A stretch of DNA of 64,000 bases from Pyrenophora tritici-repentis (lineage: Eukaryota; Ascomycota; Dothideomycetes; Pleosporales; Pleosporaceae). Under the pieces are notes generated by a model. It saw only the letters and a list, made by a program, of their open reading frames with translations, ran no database searches and was not told where the DNA came from. Location: assembly GCF_003171515.1 (NCBI RefSeq), contig NC_089392.1, forward strand, positions 496,001-560,000, read 5' to 3'. The position numbers were made by a program, and so were the translations under genes. Each line of letters begins with the position of its first letter. Position 1 is the stretch's first letter. This document shows positions 30,275 to 42,217 of this stretch, in pieces.

Positions 30275-30596
30275 GGTGCGAACGATACTTTACCGAACAA
30301 CTTGACAAGATAGTGCAGCTGCAGTAGCTATCATTCAACGCAACGAAAAAAACAGATGTTGTGGTTTGGGTGGAGATGAACGGCGATTGGATAACGTCAG
30401 GCTTTGTTTGCCCCGCACGTGCACACGCGATATGAGGAAGGAGCGATTGCTACATTCAGATTACAGTCACGTCATGCAGTAATTATTGGCTACTCTTACG
30501 TCTGGTTAGACCTGAATGGAATCGACGAGATATGGGCTAAAATGTGTTGATATCATTACTATGTCTTAACAAGTGCCTAGATATCTACGAATCCAC
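30275..30596. other. Spacer between PRP18 stop and DML1 start
   Basis: 322 bp on which both neighbours are transcribed leftward. It must hold the PRP18 terminator and DML1 promoter. No distinct motif was seen. Confidence 0.4.
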
Positions 30597-31685
30597 CTAA
30601 CCCATGAGCTGCAACTGATCAGTAGGCGGCCACCTCGTCTGCGCAAAACTCAAACATCTCTTGATACTCTGCAAGTATTTCCGCGTCATCTCATCACTCA
30701 TGATATGCGCCGCATTCTTATCGCTCTCATGCAGCTTCTCTCGCGCACTTCTCTCGTGGATACCCACCATGGTAACACCAATCGGCCACGCAGCCTTGCC
30801 AATACTAAGACGTAGGTAGCCGTCATTCGCATCGACATATCTTCGTTCCTGTGCGGCATGTACAATCTCTACGACAGGCTCAACGATGCTGTCCGGGAGA
30901 TCCAACTTTTCCAGCTTCTTGAACAACGGGCGCATGTTTTCGCGCGCTTGTACCATGGCGGCGTAGGCCTGCTTGCCTTGATACGACTCCTTGACATCCT
31001 GGTCTCGGCGCGCAAGGGTGACGTCCCACTCCTTGAGTACCATTGTGAAGTAGCTTACCAGCTGTCTGAAGAGAAATTCGCGGCCTTCCTTGTCCTTTGG
31101 TATACCAAGTTTGACCTTCATGTCCTTCTCCGGAACCAGTTGTAGTGTTGTTGGTATTGGTCCGTCTGTCATGATGGCTGCTAGGCTGTCTGCACCGACG
31201 CGTTTCTTGTATCGCTTCAGACGTTGCTTGTGTGTCTCGCCGAATAGTCGTGCTGGTTCTTGGAGGGCTCGCAGCCTTTCGACTAGCTCCTCGTCTGGGA
31301 CATCTTCGTCTTCAGGTATGGGGGTTCCATCCTCATCCCCATCCTTTTTCTTGGGCGGTAGGTCGGGTAGGCCTAAGCGCTTCCTCCGCCGCCTCTCTTC
31401 TGCTTCCTCCTCCTCTTCTCTTATCCGTCTTGACTCTTCCGCCATGCGCACGCGCTTCTCGCGTCGCTCTGCTTCCCTTTCTGCCTCATCTTCCTCGGCC
31501 TTGCGCTTTTTCTCCAATCGCTCCTTTCGTGCCTTTTCCGCGGCTTCTTGTTCGGCCACGTAGGCTGCTTGTCGTTGCGCTTCGATTTCGCGGCGCTTGA
31601 GGTACTTTTTGTCTTGTGACTCGGGGGGCGCTGCTGTCTCTTTGCCCTTCTTGATGTGCGCTGACATGAGCTTTGCGAAATCCAT
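30597..31685 (-). CDS. prp18: Pre-mRNA splicing factor Prp18
   Basis: A single exon of 362 aa from 'MDFAKLMSAHIKKGK'. The frame is open further upstream to 31829, but the chosen Met begins the conserved N-terminus. A highly charged Arg/Glu/Lys helix (residues 25-130) contains the short Prp4-like patch 'RRRRKRLGLPDLP'. The Prp18 domain follows from about residue 190: 'FLFRQLVSYFTMVLKEWD', 'YVDANDGYLRLSIGKAAWPIGVTMVGIHERSAREK'. The last stretch covers the loop known in yeast to stabilise exon joining. The protein acts in the second catalytic step with Slu7, in the nucleus. It shares a 257-bp upstream region with the divergent SAP18-like gene. Confidence 0.93.
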   Translation of the reverse strand: MDFAKLMSAHIKKGKETAAPPESQDKKYLKRREIEAQRQAAYVAEQEAAEKARKERLEKKRKAEEDEAEREAERREKRVRMAEESRRIREEEEEAEERRRRKRLGLPDLPPKKKDGDEDGTPIPEDEDVPDEELVERLRALQEPARLFGETHKQRLKRYKKRVGADSLAAIMTDGPIPTTLQLVPEKDMKVKLGIPKDKEGREFLFRQLVSYFTMVLKEWDVTLARRDQDVKESYQGKQAYAAMVQARENMRPLFKKLEKLDLPDSIVEPVVEIVHAAQERRYVDANDGYLRLSIGKAAWPIGVTMVGIHERSAREKLHESDKNAAHIMSDEMTRKYLQSIKRCLSFAQTRWPPTDQLQLMG

Positions 31686-31942
31686 GGCTGCGATATTCTT
31701 TGTGAGTTTGGATACAGTCCTGTTTGTTGCCGAGGGATGAATGTAAATTGCGACTTGATGATCCCCAACAGGGTAGTTGCCGCATGACGCTAGCGCAAGC
31801 TGTCCGCGTCGCGTACCTTCACTCAGCACTTGTGCTCCTCAACTTCTCAGCAATGTGCACCTGACGTCACTCTAAATATCACTGAGAATCGACTTTTCAA
31901 TTACAACGCGTTTCCGCGATTACTGCAACATACATTCTCAAC
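31686..31942. promoter_or_regulatory. Shared divergent promoter of PRP18 and SAP18-like gene
   Basis: Only 257 bp separate the two start codons, transcribed away from each other, so the promoters must overlap. I see no convincing TATA box. Confidence 0.5.
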
Positions 31943-32817
31943 ATGGCAGCTCCAGCCTCAGAAAAGGTTGACCGACAAACAACGACGCCGTTTCTCTTGC
32001 GCCTCTTCTTCAAACAAGGCGGATTTCACAGGTATGCATATTTTCGCCTATTCGTCGTCGTCGCATACTAACAAGCTGCAGATTAGATGAATTTGACCCT
32101 ACCCTACCCCGCCTTCCAACCAATGTCCAAATCTACACATGGCAGAGCTGTAGCCTGAGCGAGCTGTGCAAGCTGCTCTTCAGCGCCGTACCAACTCTGT
32201 TACCACAACCTTACGCCGGATCGCGCATTGCATTCCGACTCGTATACCCCGACATACAAGGCTCCAATAGACCTGGCGCCCCAGGACGCTTCATATCGCG
32301 AGACATAGGCTCAGTCATTGTAGGCGCACGGTCAAGGAACAACGACGATGACGACGACATGGATATGGAAGTCGCAGATGCCGCTACTGTAGCAGAGGCG
32401 CTTAAGCAGCTCGACGGCGACCCAGAAAAGACGCTTGCAGACGTCAAATTCCTCGTTGGCGACTACATTGCATGTGCAATACTCCCACCACTACCTGATG
32501 GCAGCGTGTCAGCTGCGCCTCCACCGCTAAGTGGGCCTGGCAGAGGTCCGCCTCCTGGAGGATATGGGGGTCGAGGACGTGAGAATGGATTCGGTGGACG
32601 AGGAGACTATGGTGGCTATGGAAGGGGTGGGGGTAGTAGATTCGACGATCGGAGAATGAGCAACGGACGTGTGCCGAACGGCGAATGGAGAAGAGGTGAG
32701 GCGCCGCCCGAGAGGGAACGAGAACGAGAGCTAGGCTTTGGCAGGGGAGGGGCAGGTCGAGGGCGCGGGGGTGGAGACGACTGGCGCGAACGCGGTCGTG
32801 GAAAAGGACGGTGGTAG
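31943..32817 (+). CDS. sap18: SAP18-like protein with Arg/Gly-rich tail
   Basis: Exons 31943-32031 and 32082-32817 (intron 50 bp) give 274 aa. 'DRQTTTPFLLRLFFKQGGFHRLDEF', 'LPTNVQIYTWQSCSLSELCKLL' and 'RIAFRLVYPD' are the ubiquitin-like SAP18 fold. SAP18 links the Sin3-histone deacetylase complex and, in animals, the ASAP/exon-junction complexes. After the domain (about residue 165) comes a tail of roughly 100 residues rich in Gly, Arg and Pro ('GGYGGRGRENGFGGRGDYGG') ending 'RGRGKGRW', which suggests RNA binding. Human SAP18 is about 150-170 aa and lacks this tail. Its divergent partner is the splicing factor PRP18, a suggestive but unproven link. Confidence 0.88.
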
Positions 32818-33803
32818 ACACAGCATCCTTACTGGGAGCACCCGGGTAACATGAACTACTTGACATACTAGCATTTCATGTCGCCCAGGTGGGAGTTACA
32901 AGGTGATTCCAGGGAAAATGGACATGGAGTCATAAAAATTTGGCTTGGGTGTATGGGAACCAGTTACTTGAGGCACAGTATTACTCAGCAGCATTAATGA
33001 TGAGTTGCCCTTGGTCAGTCGAGAACTACTAGCTGATACCATGAAAAGAATTCATACCACATTACCTACATCTTACTCCCTTTAAGTCACCGTTGATATT
33101 CGCCTTGTCTAGGTAAAATCAGGTTATTCGGGAAAGAGACGACTTACAAAGTCGACAAAGTACAAGCTTGCACCAGCTTGAAATAATCATATTTACAATT
33201 ATGCTACTTTGTTACCCCCAAAATCATTATTACACGTTACACTTCAATTTTCAATCGGAACTGCCTCTCTCGGGCCAAGTACTAGATATATCCTGTTTCC
33301 GCCCGTCAGCAACTAAAGAATGGAGACATATCTGGATAAATTCACGTTACGACTTGTCCGCGACGGCTTAGCAAACAGCATTGGTTAAATTCTGGATACC
33401 TATGGATTAATTTTGCGTGACTAAAATAAAACTCAAAACACTATGACAGTGAATGATGGCGATATCAATACAAGCACCGACAAAGACGGAACCCCAAAGA
33501 ATGACTGTCGAACACTTCAAAGCAATACACGACACATAGCTGATGATGATGACTTGATAAATTTGGTTTTATACGGGCACCTAGTCCCAGAAAATATCCA
33601 TTAGGATTAGCAGACACTCAATGTCTGAAGAAAAGCAGATGATGAAGAGAAAACGCCAAACTCCATCGCAATGCATACAGAATTTGTAGTTTAGATGATG
33701 ACAAGGAAAGATGAGGGAGAGGGGGGCGAAAGGTTGGCAAGAGTCGCTGATTAACAGGCCATTCCTTTTTTGCTGGTTCGTCGTGAACTCATGACCTTTG
33801 CAT
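32818..33803. other. Intergenic, convergent 3' flanks
   Basis: AT-rich, with only short ORFs. No gene recognised. Confidence 0.5.
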
Positions 33804-34498
33804 CTAGGCCTCCTCGACAGTCTTGGCCGGCTTCTTCATGTTGTTCTTGTACCACAAAGTAGGCAAGAGAGCGCAAGACACAGTAAAGAGAATGCTATGT
33901 CATATTAGTAAGATGCCAAAAGCCATGTATGATGAACGGATAAACTTACCAAAGAGCAATAGCCATACCCCACACGGTCTTGGCCTGGAAGCAGTTGCTG
34001 CGAGTAACACCAGCCCAGTGACCCAAGCTGGAGACAGACTTGTTGAGGTTCTCAACCGTGGCAGTGACAAAGGCGCTGGCGTACTGTGCATCGATTTCCG
34101 CAGACGACTTGCCAATGACGTAGCAGTTGAGGAAGGACATGGGCTTTCCGAGAGTAACTGCGCAGACGATGAAAGCGATGAGGAGGAGGGAGTCGACGCC
34201 CGTCATGATGAGAAGACCGAGGTTGGCTTGCGACCAGTAGTAGCCGATGCTGACTATGATGTAGAGTGCTGCAATGCAGGTCTAGAGAATGTTAGAATCG
34301 TCTGGTTTGCTGTTTCATTGCACTTACCACACTGAGTGTGCCGACGAATTCCTTGGGTGGTTCAACACCGGTTGTGACAATCATTTGGACAAAGTTGGAG
34401 CAGATGCCGATGACGAGGATCATGCAGATGGCCTGGAGACCGCGGACCACGACAAACATCTTGGAGAGAGGCATAGCGTTGTAGCTTGGGACAGGCAT
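33804..34498 (-). CDS. MARVEL-like four-helix membrane protein
   Basis: Exons 34498-34328, 34281-33950 and 33894-33804 (introns 45 and 55 bp) give 197 aa. Four hydrophobic segments can be seen: 'GLQAICMILVIGICSNFV', 'CIAALYIIVSIGYYW', 'GVDSLLLIAFIVCAVTLG' and, completed across the last intron, 'VWGMAIALCILFTVSCALL'. Both ends are short and polar, with a basic C-tail (KNNMKKPAKTVEEA). This is the architecture of fungal MARVEL-domain proteins, which act in membrane organisation or trafficking. No exact ortholog is claimed. The third exon supplies the last half helix, so the intron is well supported. Confidence 0.82.
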
Positions 34499-35805
34499 TT
34501 TGGCTGATGTTTTGGGCTGTTGATAGTCGAAAGAGTGTGACTAGAGTCGGGATGTCGAAATGAACGGACGAAGTTTTATTGTGCAGGAAGGAATGGATGG
34601 CGATCTGCACAGCAGAGATGTAGTTGTTTTGGTGTTGTAGTAAGAAATTGAAGAATGAATGAGACCCAGATAGGAAACAAGGAAATAAAGAGACAGAAAA
34701 AAAAAGAGGAAAGGGAAGTGAGTTGTGTTGATTTGATTGTGATGCGTTTGATGACTATTTTATCGACGTCGTCCAACTCATCTTATACATTTCAGATGTT
34801 GATACCTACCTCAACAAGTCCTCGAAAACGGAATAGTTAATCGCGATGCTATTCTTGTTCATCGCCTGTCTGGACCACAGTGGTTTCATGGTATCTCGAG
34901 TAGTCGCTGGACGTACCAATGAGAAGCCCGGAGCGGCCATGGCGAGAAAATGTCCGAGCGGCGCTTCGGCGGCTACAGCATGACAAGTGCAAACATCAAA
35001 TCTGGGGAAGCCATTCAGGTACGGACATTTGGAAAGGTACCTGGGGGATCTAGAGCCACTGTTTGATGTCTAGATCGACTGGCTGTGAGGTCTTGTTGCG
35101 GCTGTCGCTTTGCTTCCGCGGTCCCACATCGACCTCCCGACCAGCCTCGCGCGCGGGAGCTATGCACGGGAAATGTTGAGGCTCAATCAGATGCGCGAAC
35201 AGTCGAAACATTGCTGCAAAGGATGGTTCTGTGCTTTGGTGATGGCGTTGCTGAAGAAACGCGTGTTCAGATGAGAGGACGGTTGGCTGGCACGAGGTTA
35301 TGCTTGCTTGCGGAGCCGGTCCACATTTCCATGGACTGGTCAATTGACTTTAGACCTACGACTCAAGACGCTCGATGCGCCGCTATCTACAGGGTGGAGT
35401 GTCGCTGCTGTTGTCGGATGTCTGATGCGGTAGTTGTTGCTCCTAGTGCAGCGCGCGTGCGATAGCGGCATAACAGGACCTGGTGAATAGCCAAGCCGGT
35501 ACGTTGGAGTTTGACTCCACGTGCTCTTCTATATTATAGAGACACTGGACACGTCTTTGTTCGCGGTAGGGCGTATTTGACATGAGGCGTCGTGATAGAT
35601 GATAGGGAGCTCCCCGCTCTCGACCTCGGGTTTACTCGGATGCGGCAGGTACAGCCGAGACAGCTCTCCGATAACGAGAGCGTGATCGCATACTCGCGGC
35701 TTTTTCATGAATATATGTATCCGGTCACTGCCAATGATAGTGGGGGAGCGTGAGTTTTGATTCTGTGCCAGATCTTCCGACAGCATCTACATAATTGTGA
35801 ACATC
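34499..35805. other. Intergenic between MARVEL and amidase genes
   Basis: Divergent 5' regions. ORFs at 35085-35465 (+) and 35529-35786 (-) have no recognisable features and are not called. Confidence 0.5.
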
Positions 35806-37619
35806 ATGGGTCTTCTGGAATATAGACAACATAAGGCCGACTGGTAAGTTGGACCAAGCTTGATCAACCCCACACAACTCCGACATGACGCGAACTGACC
35901 TTTGACCAGTAAACGAAAGCAGTCGGAACGAGCCTCTAAGATTGCGACACTCCCCGCACCGTACCTGTCCCCTCTGTCATCTCAAGAACGGTCTATCCTC
36001 GGAAGACCAATCCAAGAGCTTGTCCAGGATGTACACAAGCAAATCACCAGTCCCGTCGACATCTTACGTGCATACGGCAAAGTTGCCATAAAAGCACAGG
36101 AGAAGACAAATTGCCTGACAGAGATACTATTTCCAGAGGCAGAGGAATGGGCAGAGAAGGAAATCAACCTCAAGGGTCCGCTTGCTGGTATTCCGGTATC
36201 ATTGAAGGACTCTGTACATGTCAAAGGCTTTGACACCTCTGTTGGTTATACGAAGAATGTAGGAAACCCAGCAGCCGATGATGGCATAATGGTGAAGATA
36301 TTGAAAGATGCTGGAGCAGTACCGTTTGTCAAGACCAATCTGCCTACGACTCTCCTCTCCTTCGAATCGACCAACGACGTCTGGGGCCAGAGCAAGAACC
36401 CACACAATGATAAATACTCTCCGGGTGGCTCAACAGGTGGAGAATCGGCGCTTTTGGCATTTGGTGGCAGTCGCATTGGTATTGGGTCAGATGTCGCGGG
36501 CTCAGTTCGCGCACCCGCACACTTCTCCGGTTGCTACTCGATTCGATGCTCAACAGGACGTTGGCCAAAGATAGGCGCGAACACGAGTATGGCCGGTCAA
36601 GAAGGCATTCCCGCCGTCTTCAGCCCAATGGCCAGGACACTAAACGATTTGACGTACTTTACACGCAGTTTCATCCAGATGAAGCCTTGGACATACGACT
36701 ACAGTGTTCACCCAATAGAATGGAGAGAGGACGTGGAGACCGAGTACAGAGAAAAGAAGAAGCTACGCATAGGCATCATGCGCACCGACCGCGTTGTAGA
36801 TCCATCACCAGCATGTGCACGAGCTCTAGACCAAACAGCCAAAGCACTTGCAGCTGAAGGCCACGAAGTCTTTGATGTCGAGCCCCCATCGCCATACGAA
36901 GCTCTGCAGATAGCCTCTCAACTTCTCATAAGCGACGGCGGTGATACATTCATGGCACATTTCCGGAGTGGAGAATGGAACGATTACGGTGCTGCGCAAA
37001 TGGTGTCGTACATGAAGCTCCCTCGCTTCGTCAAGTACGTACACTACCTCTACGTAAAGTACATCAAGGGCGATGAAATCTGGGCTGGCTTACTCCGAGA
37101 CTGGAACCCCAAGAACACAACCGAGTATTGGAAGCTTGCTTTCAGGCGCGAGGCTTTCAAGGCAAAGTTTTTCAAGTGGTGGGCTGAGGAGGTTAAGATG
37201 GATGTCATGCTCACTCCGCCGAACGCGACACCGGCTGTGCCGCATGGTGGTATGCACGATGCAGTCAGCAGCTGCGGTTACACGTTTTTGTTCAACTTGG
37301 TAAGCGTCGTCATCTTTCCCATACCCTTGGTTCATTGCTAACGTTGGATCAGCTCGATTACTCTGCTGGTATCATACCAGTAACACATGTTGACCCGGCC
37401 AAGGACGCGCTTCCTTCGACTTTCAACGCAAAGAAGTTGAACGGTGTTGCACAAGGGGCGTATAAGCACTATGATGCTGACAAGATGGCTGGTCTACCGG
37501 TTGCTGTGCAGGTGGTGGGCAGAAGATTAGAAGAGGAGAAGGTGCTTGCTATTATGGAGCGAGTGGAGGATGCCCTTGATAAGCATGGCGGACGATATGA
37601 CTTGCTCGAGGTTGAGTGA
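35806..37619 (+). CDS. Amidase-signature family enzyme (acetamidase/fatty-acid-amide-hydrolase-like)
   Basis: Exons 35806-35843, 35910-37299 and 37353-37619 (introns 66 and 53 bp) give 564 aa. The Ser-cisSer-Lys triad can be placed: Lys in 'GIPVSLKDSVHVKG', the cis-Ser in 'YSPGGSTGGESALLAFGGS', and the nucleophile Ser in 'GIGSDVAGSVRAPA'. The GGSS/GG-type signature and length match fungal acetamidases, which release ammonia and a carboxylic acid from amides. The first exon codes only 'MGLLEYRQHKADC'; it is accepted because the splice is in frame and adds the usual 'W/Y..K...KR' start. No signal peptide. The substrate could be acetamide, other aliphatic amides or fatty-acid amides. Confidence 0.88.
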
Positions 37620-38429
37620 AGGCGATTAAAAATGGTTGATACAGTTGCTGGCTGATTGTGTTTTGCTTTTGATTCAATGTATATCGCGGTGGAGCATTTG
37701 ACTTTGGGAGTAAAATCAGACAAGGAGAGAGATACTGAAGTTTCAATTCACCTCCCTTCCCATCTTCTAGCGTGTACAGAAGAAACATCATGGCATTGAT
37801 GGCATCGATCTAGCCAGACGCGCTTACTCCGATTCTCGAACACTCCATCCTTCCGCCCTGTCGTGCCTGGATCCGTTACTGCATAACATTTGGAATTCCG
37901 TCCAATCCCGCTACATCAATGGGAACACGCGTAGGACCGACCCACAACAGCGCAGCATCGAGCTACCAGCTAACTACTGCTGCCGTCTGTCCCGCTTTCG
38001 TCATGGTGCCGATCGCGTCCCGAAGCTCTTTCCCCCACCTTCAACATGGCCACAGCTCCCTTCAGCATTCCAAATAACTCTCAACCTCGGGATGCCGTGT
38101 AAGCTTGACTACGGACCAGCGGGCCCGGAATATGGATTCCCGTATGCCGTCTGTATCTGCCATTGGAGCGTCTGCTTGGGGCTGAATGTTAAAGTCCGGG
38201 TCGCACAGGCCTGAGGATGCATGTACGATGATGCACTACGCCGCTCTTTCTTTGACAAATACCTGCATCGGGCATTACGGCGAGTGACTCCTGATACGCT
38301 GGCTGCTTGAGCCTTCCGATAGGAGCGCGGGTCTGATTGGGAAAGGAAAGAGTAATTGAGAAAGCAGCAGCAGGCTGGCGGGTCTTGGTGGTAAGAGGGA
38401 GCCCTCCCTCTTACCTGGAGGTCCACGGG
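37620..38429. other. Intergenic, amidase 3' flank and upstream of GFA-type gene
   Basis: No supported gene. Confidence 0.5.
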
Positions 38430-38437
38430 TATATAAG
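38430..38437 (+). promoter_or_regulatory. TATA box of the GFA/CENP-V-type gene
   Basis: TATATAAG lies 92 bp upstream of the start codon at 38529, a plausible distance for a short leader. Confidence 0.55.
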
Positions 38438-38528
38438 CTCCGCAGCCTCGAGGACCTTGTTGTCCAACTTACATCACACTCCAAACTTCATCACTCAATC
38501 CGGAAATACCTAGCACCGATTCGACAAG

Positions 38529-39089
38529 ATGACGGACTTTATGGGACACTGCCACTGCAAGCAGACCGAGTTTACTGCTACGCTGCAGCAGGATCAGCAG
38601 GCCCATATTCTTTGGTAAGTGGTATTCCTGGTCTTTTACATTTAATGGACGGTATGCATTACTTGGTTGGAATTGGTTCTAACCATATACGCCAGCCATT
38701 GCAACACCTGCAAAGACCTCTCCGGCTCAGCCTACACACTCAACCAAATCATCCCCGCCAAAGCGCTCAAGATCACAAAGGGCGACGACCTCGGCAAATA
38801 CACATACAAGGGTGACTCTGGCAAGAGCGTTCACTGCGTATGTCGCATTCCATCCCGGCATGTTTGGCATTTTCTTCATGCTAATGCTTTCTAGTACTAC
38901 TGCAAGAACTGCACCACCCATGTCTACCACGTTCAAGAAGCCCTCGGCCCTGACAACATTGTCTTGAGGACAGGATTGCTCGACGAGGGTGTCAAGAACT
39001 TCAAGCCTGGTGCGGAGATCTACGGCAAGGACCGTCTGCCATGGGAGAAGGAAGTCGCCCACACCTTCGATGTCCTTCCACCTTCATAG
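38529..39089 (+). CDS. GFA/CENP-V-type zinc-binding protein
   Basis: Exons 38529-38614, 38696-38837 and 38895-39089 (introns 81 and 57 bp) give 140 aa. Zinc-binding cysteine groups are in order: 'GHCHCKQ' near the start, 'LCHCNTCKDLSGSAY' formed across intron 1, and 'YYCKNCTTHVYH' after intron 2. This is the fold of glutathione-dependent formaldehyde-activating enzyme and CENP-V. Many fungal members are of unknown activity, so glutathione-hydroxymethyl chemistry is only possible here. Both introns cut between cysteine groups and are needed for a complete domain. Confidence 0.88.
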
Positions 39090-39271
39090 ATGCATGAGGT
39101 TGTTGTATGACACATGTCTATGCCAAAATTCAACCAATGAATAACATGACGTCAAAACCAGCAAGCCTTTTTGTGAGAGTGCACCTTGTTCGCCGTGAGA
39201 CATTGGTTGAAATCTATTGCTCTATGTTGAATATCCAAAATTACTCATCTCCTCTTCCGAAGTCTAGGTAC

Positions 39272-39928
39272 CTAATCCTGTAGCGGTGGGAACTTCCTCA
39301 AAAAGTGGCTCGGGCACTCATAACCGCCTGGGTTATGGTCCAAGTACAATTGATGGTATTGTTCCGCGTCCCACCACTTGCCTGCAGGCAGGATCTCCGT
39401 CGCCACATCGCCCTTCCACCACTGCTTGTTAACTTTGTCCGTAACATCTCTCGCAATCTTCTCCTGCTCGGCATCGTGGTAAAAAATGGCCGATCGGTAT
39501 TGTGTGCCAACATCCGGGCCCTGGCGATTTGCAGTCGTAGGATCATGCATCTTGTAAAAGAACTCCAACAAGTTGCGATACGTGACTTTCTCGGGGTCGT
39601 AAACTACTTGCAGCGCCTCGGCATCTACCCTCAATACGTTAGCTTCCTACATTTTAAACAAGAAGAAAGAAAAGGAATAAAACTTACGACCCGTCCGTCC
39701 ACTGCACACGGCCCTATACCCCGGGTTCTCCGTATCACCACCAATATACCCCACGCGCGCATCATAAAGGCCCTTGCCCTTGTACTCGCGACGAAACATG
39801 TGTTCGACGCCCCAGAAGCAGCCGGCGGCTACGGTGGCGGTTTGCGCGCCCGAAGGCACCGTCATGGGTTGTGCGGGCGCGTTTGACATTGTGGTGAAGG
39901 GGCGGAAGAACTTTGTCAAAAAGGACAT
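39272..39928 (-). CDS. msrA: Peptide methionine-S-sulfoxide reductase MsrA
   Basis: Exons 39928-39688 and 39624-39272 (intron 63 bp) give 197 aa. The catalytic motif '[13 protein letters not shown]' is at about residue 36. '[17 protein letters not shown]', '[16 protein letters not shown]' (His rebuilt across the intron) and '[10 protein letters not shown]' follow in the family order. The enzyme reduces methionine-S-sulfoxide in proteins. The first 13 residues ([13 protein letters not shown]) are basic and hydroxylated before a second Met, so alternative starts could give mitochondrial and cytosolic forms; this is inference. 3' ends of MsrA and the GFA-type gene converge with 182 bp between. 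Confidence 0.92.
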
Positions 39929-42104
39929 GGAAAGGTAGGAGAGGAAGACTAAGAGAAATATAGATAGGAGCTTCAGATTGGGCGGTTTGGTGGGTGTGGG
40001 TTATAGATTGGGAGGAGTGTGTTTTATGCGCTTTTTAGGAAGTTTGCCGCTGGGCAATTGGACCGCGGCGATGATGACATGGAAGAGAGGGACTTACAAA
40101 TCGAGGGGATGGATGGGAGCTTCAGCCACGCGGGTGGCGGGGTATTTCTGCCGAGGCGAGGAATACGGGGAGCGGCGATGCGATACGCCCCGAGTTCTTT
40201 ACCTACTTTTGTTGTTTTCTCTATCTTGCGACTTGAGTTCGTACTTTTTTCATGCTGGTGTTGATGTGACACGTTGTACCTTCCGTCGTAGCGTGAGCTT
40301 TCAGCCAGCCAGCCAGCCAGCCTCGACAACGCGCTTGGCTCAGTAACTTACTCTTTTACCCGGAAATCGGTCACCTCAACCACTTGTCCGGTCGCAGCTA
40401 AAGCGAAGAGCGCCCTCTCATCTCGGTCTTCGGGCTTGTTCCAGATGTCCGGCTGGATCCGCTGAGCTGTCTTTCTTACCCAGGCAGTCCTTGCCACTGC
40501 GACGAGCTTGTCGAACCACCCAACCTCAGTAGTCCAGAGCCATTATCGCCAGGAAGTACCACGACACACCTCGATCAGCAAATATCCACCCATACTGAGG
40601 GACAAGCCATTGTGCTGCCTTCTCGGTCGATTTTCCGTGGAGTGGTTGAACAGGCAGGTTGTCGGCACGGATCCTGCGTTCAGTCTCATCGCATGGACTT
40701 TATCGTGTCTGCGGGTTCGAGTACTATCACCATGGTACAGAATATCCTCGCTCGTCGTCACCAACATGAGTGGAGACAGCAACGCACTCATATCCAGCTC
40801 GATGGTCCAATGGACTTGTCTCCCACGTATCGTTCGACCGGCTGGACTTGTCGCAATGGTCTGACACGATGTGTGTAATCAACACTCAATCTATCCGGCT
40901 TGTAGCTTCACGCCGGCTGCACTTCTCCCTCTTGAACCGGCAGTAGTCGTGCGAGTTCATACGATACATCCGGAGTCGTAGCCTAGTCCCATGTCACGAG
41001 CTGCAGCACTACCATGTCAGCAGTTATTTTTGGGTATTTGGCTCTACCACGGCAAACTTCATATGTGCCCCTGCAGATTATTCTCTTCGCTAAGATTGAT
41101 TATGACAGGGTCTCGAGCACCGATGGAACGACAAGCTTTAATATAAGGTTAATCTACGCGCCAAGAGCTGTATCCCGCTCACGAATCCACCACCAGGCAC
41201 GTCTTATAATTCACTAGCAAAGCCACTCAACCAAGAAAAAGACAAAACTTTCGGCCTTCTGTTCCGCAAACTCTCCCGTTATCGTATTACTTACGGGATC
41301 GCTAAATGAAAATCACCGGCACTGTGGAGAACCCCTCACTGCTCACGGCGTCTCGTCAACTCTCTACATCCAACACCCAGGCTCGATGTTGCTATTCTGA
41401 GCTCTGTACCCTTGAACTGATATCTATTGTAATTCAAATTCAATCTATTTCCCTGTGCTGGCCACGAGAACCTCGGATGCAAAGCACAAGCGAGTATGCA
41501 ACTCGCTTCCAAGGGAATAATCCAGTACCCTATCTGTCAACTGATACACGATAGCCATGCATTCTACCAACTACAAGCCCGGAATTCGTATCTGCCATCT
41601 AGAAACTATCAACCCAAGCAACAGAAGCGCCTCAGAAATAGAGATGTTCCCGTCGGCAAACAACATCCGCACCCAGGTCGCTAATATGGCAGAATTCTAT
41701 TGGCAGAACAATCGCCTTTGTCAAGGTTTCGATACAGCATGCTTAGGGATCTCGATATGAATTTTACCCATCACTTTTGTGGGTGTGGGTGCGGCATACC
41801 GAGCGGGATGTACTTGGTACAACGCTATCGCGTACCCCAGGTATTGGCACCTAGCGTTCAGGCCAGCTCCAGATGCAACGTAGTGGAGTCATACTACACC
41901 TTGTCAAAAACACGAACTCACCTGAGCAGCCTTGAAGATTTTGGGCCTATGAGCATGAGCGACCCGTCGGTTCAGCCGTACTCGATATTGCCAGTAGGTC
42001 TTGGCAAGTACTGTAGTTCTCGGTCGTAGCTCGTGTCTGCCAGGAAGGTGGTGCCGTAGGAGTGGTTATAGCACATGGAGTAATAATAGGTTGCAGACGA
42101 TAGG
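39929..42104. other. Gene-poor 2.2 kb stretch
   Basis: The 5' flank of MsrA, then sequence with many short ORFs and no family features. No repeat or RNA gene was recognised. Confidence 0.5.
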
Positions 42105-42111
42105 TATATAA
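42105..42111 (+). promoter_or_regulatory. TATA box of the DUF4360 gene
   Basis: TATATAA lies 107 bp upstream of the start codon at 42218. Confidence 0.5.
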
Positions 42112-42217
42112 CCTGGTTCATGTTCCTCTGTATAATCCTCACCCAGCTTTTACTCTCGGTATCACCTCATCCATCTGCACTGTATATCTCCAGGCCATCA
42201 TCATCTAAATCATCAAC

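Noticed and set aside
31090..31600. Plus-strand Ser/Leu-rich ORFs opposite PRP18
   Set aside because: Shadow of the Arg/Glu/Lys-rich helix of Prp18.
35085..35786. Two ORFs of 85-126 codons between MARVEL and amidase genes
   Set aside because: No recognisable features, no intron signals, and opposite strands overlapping nothing conserved.
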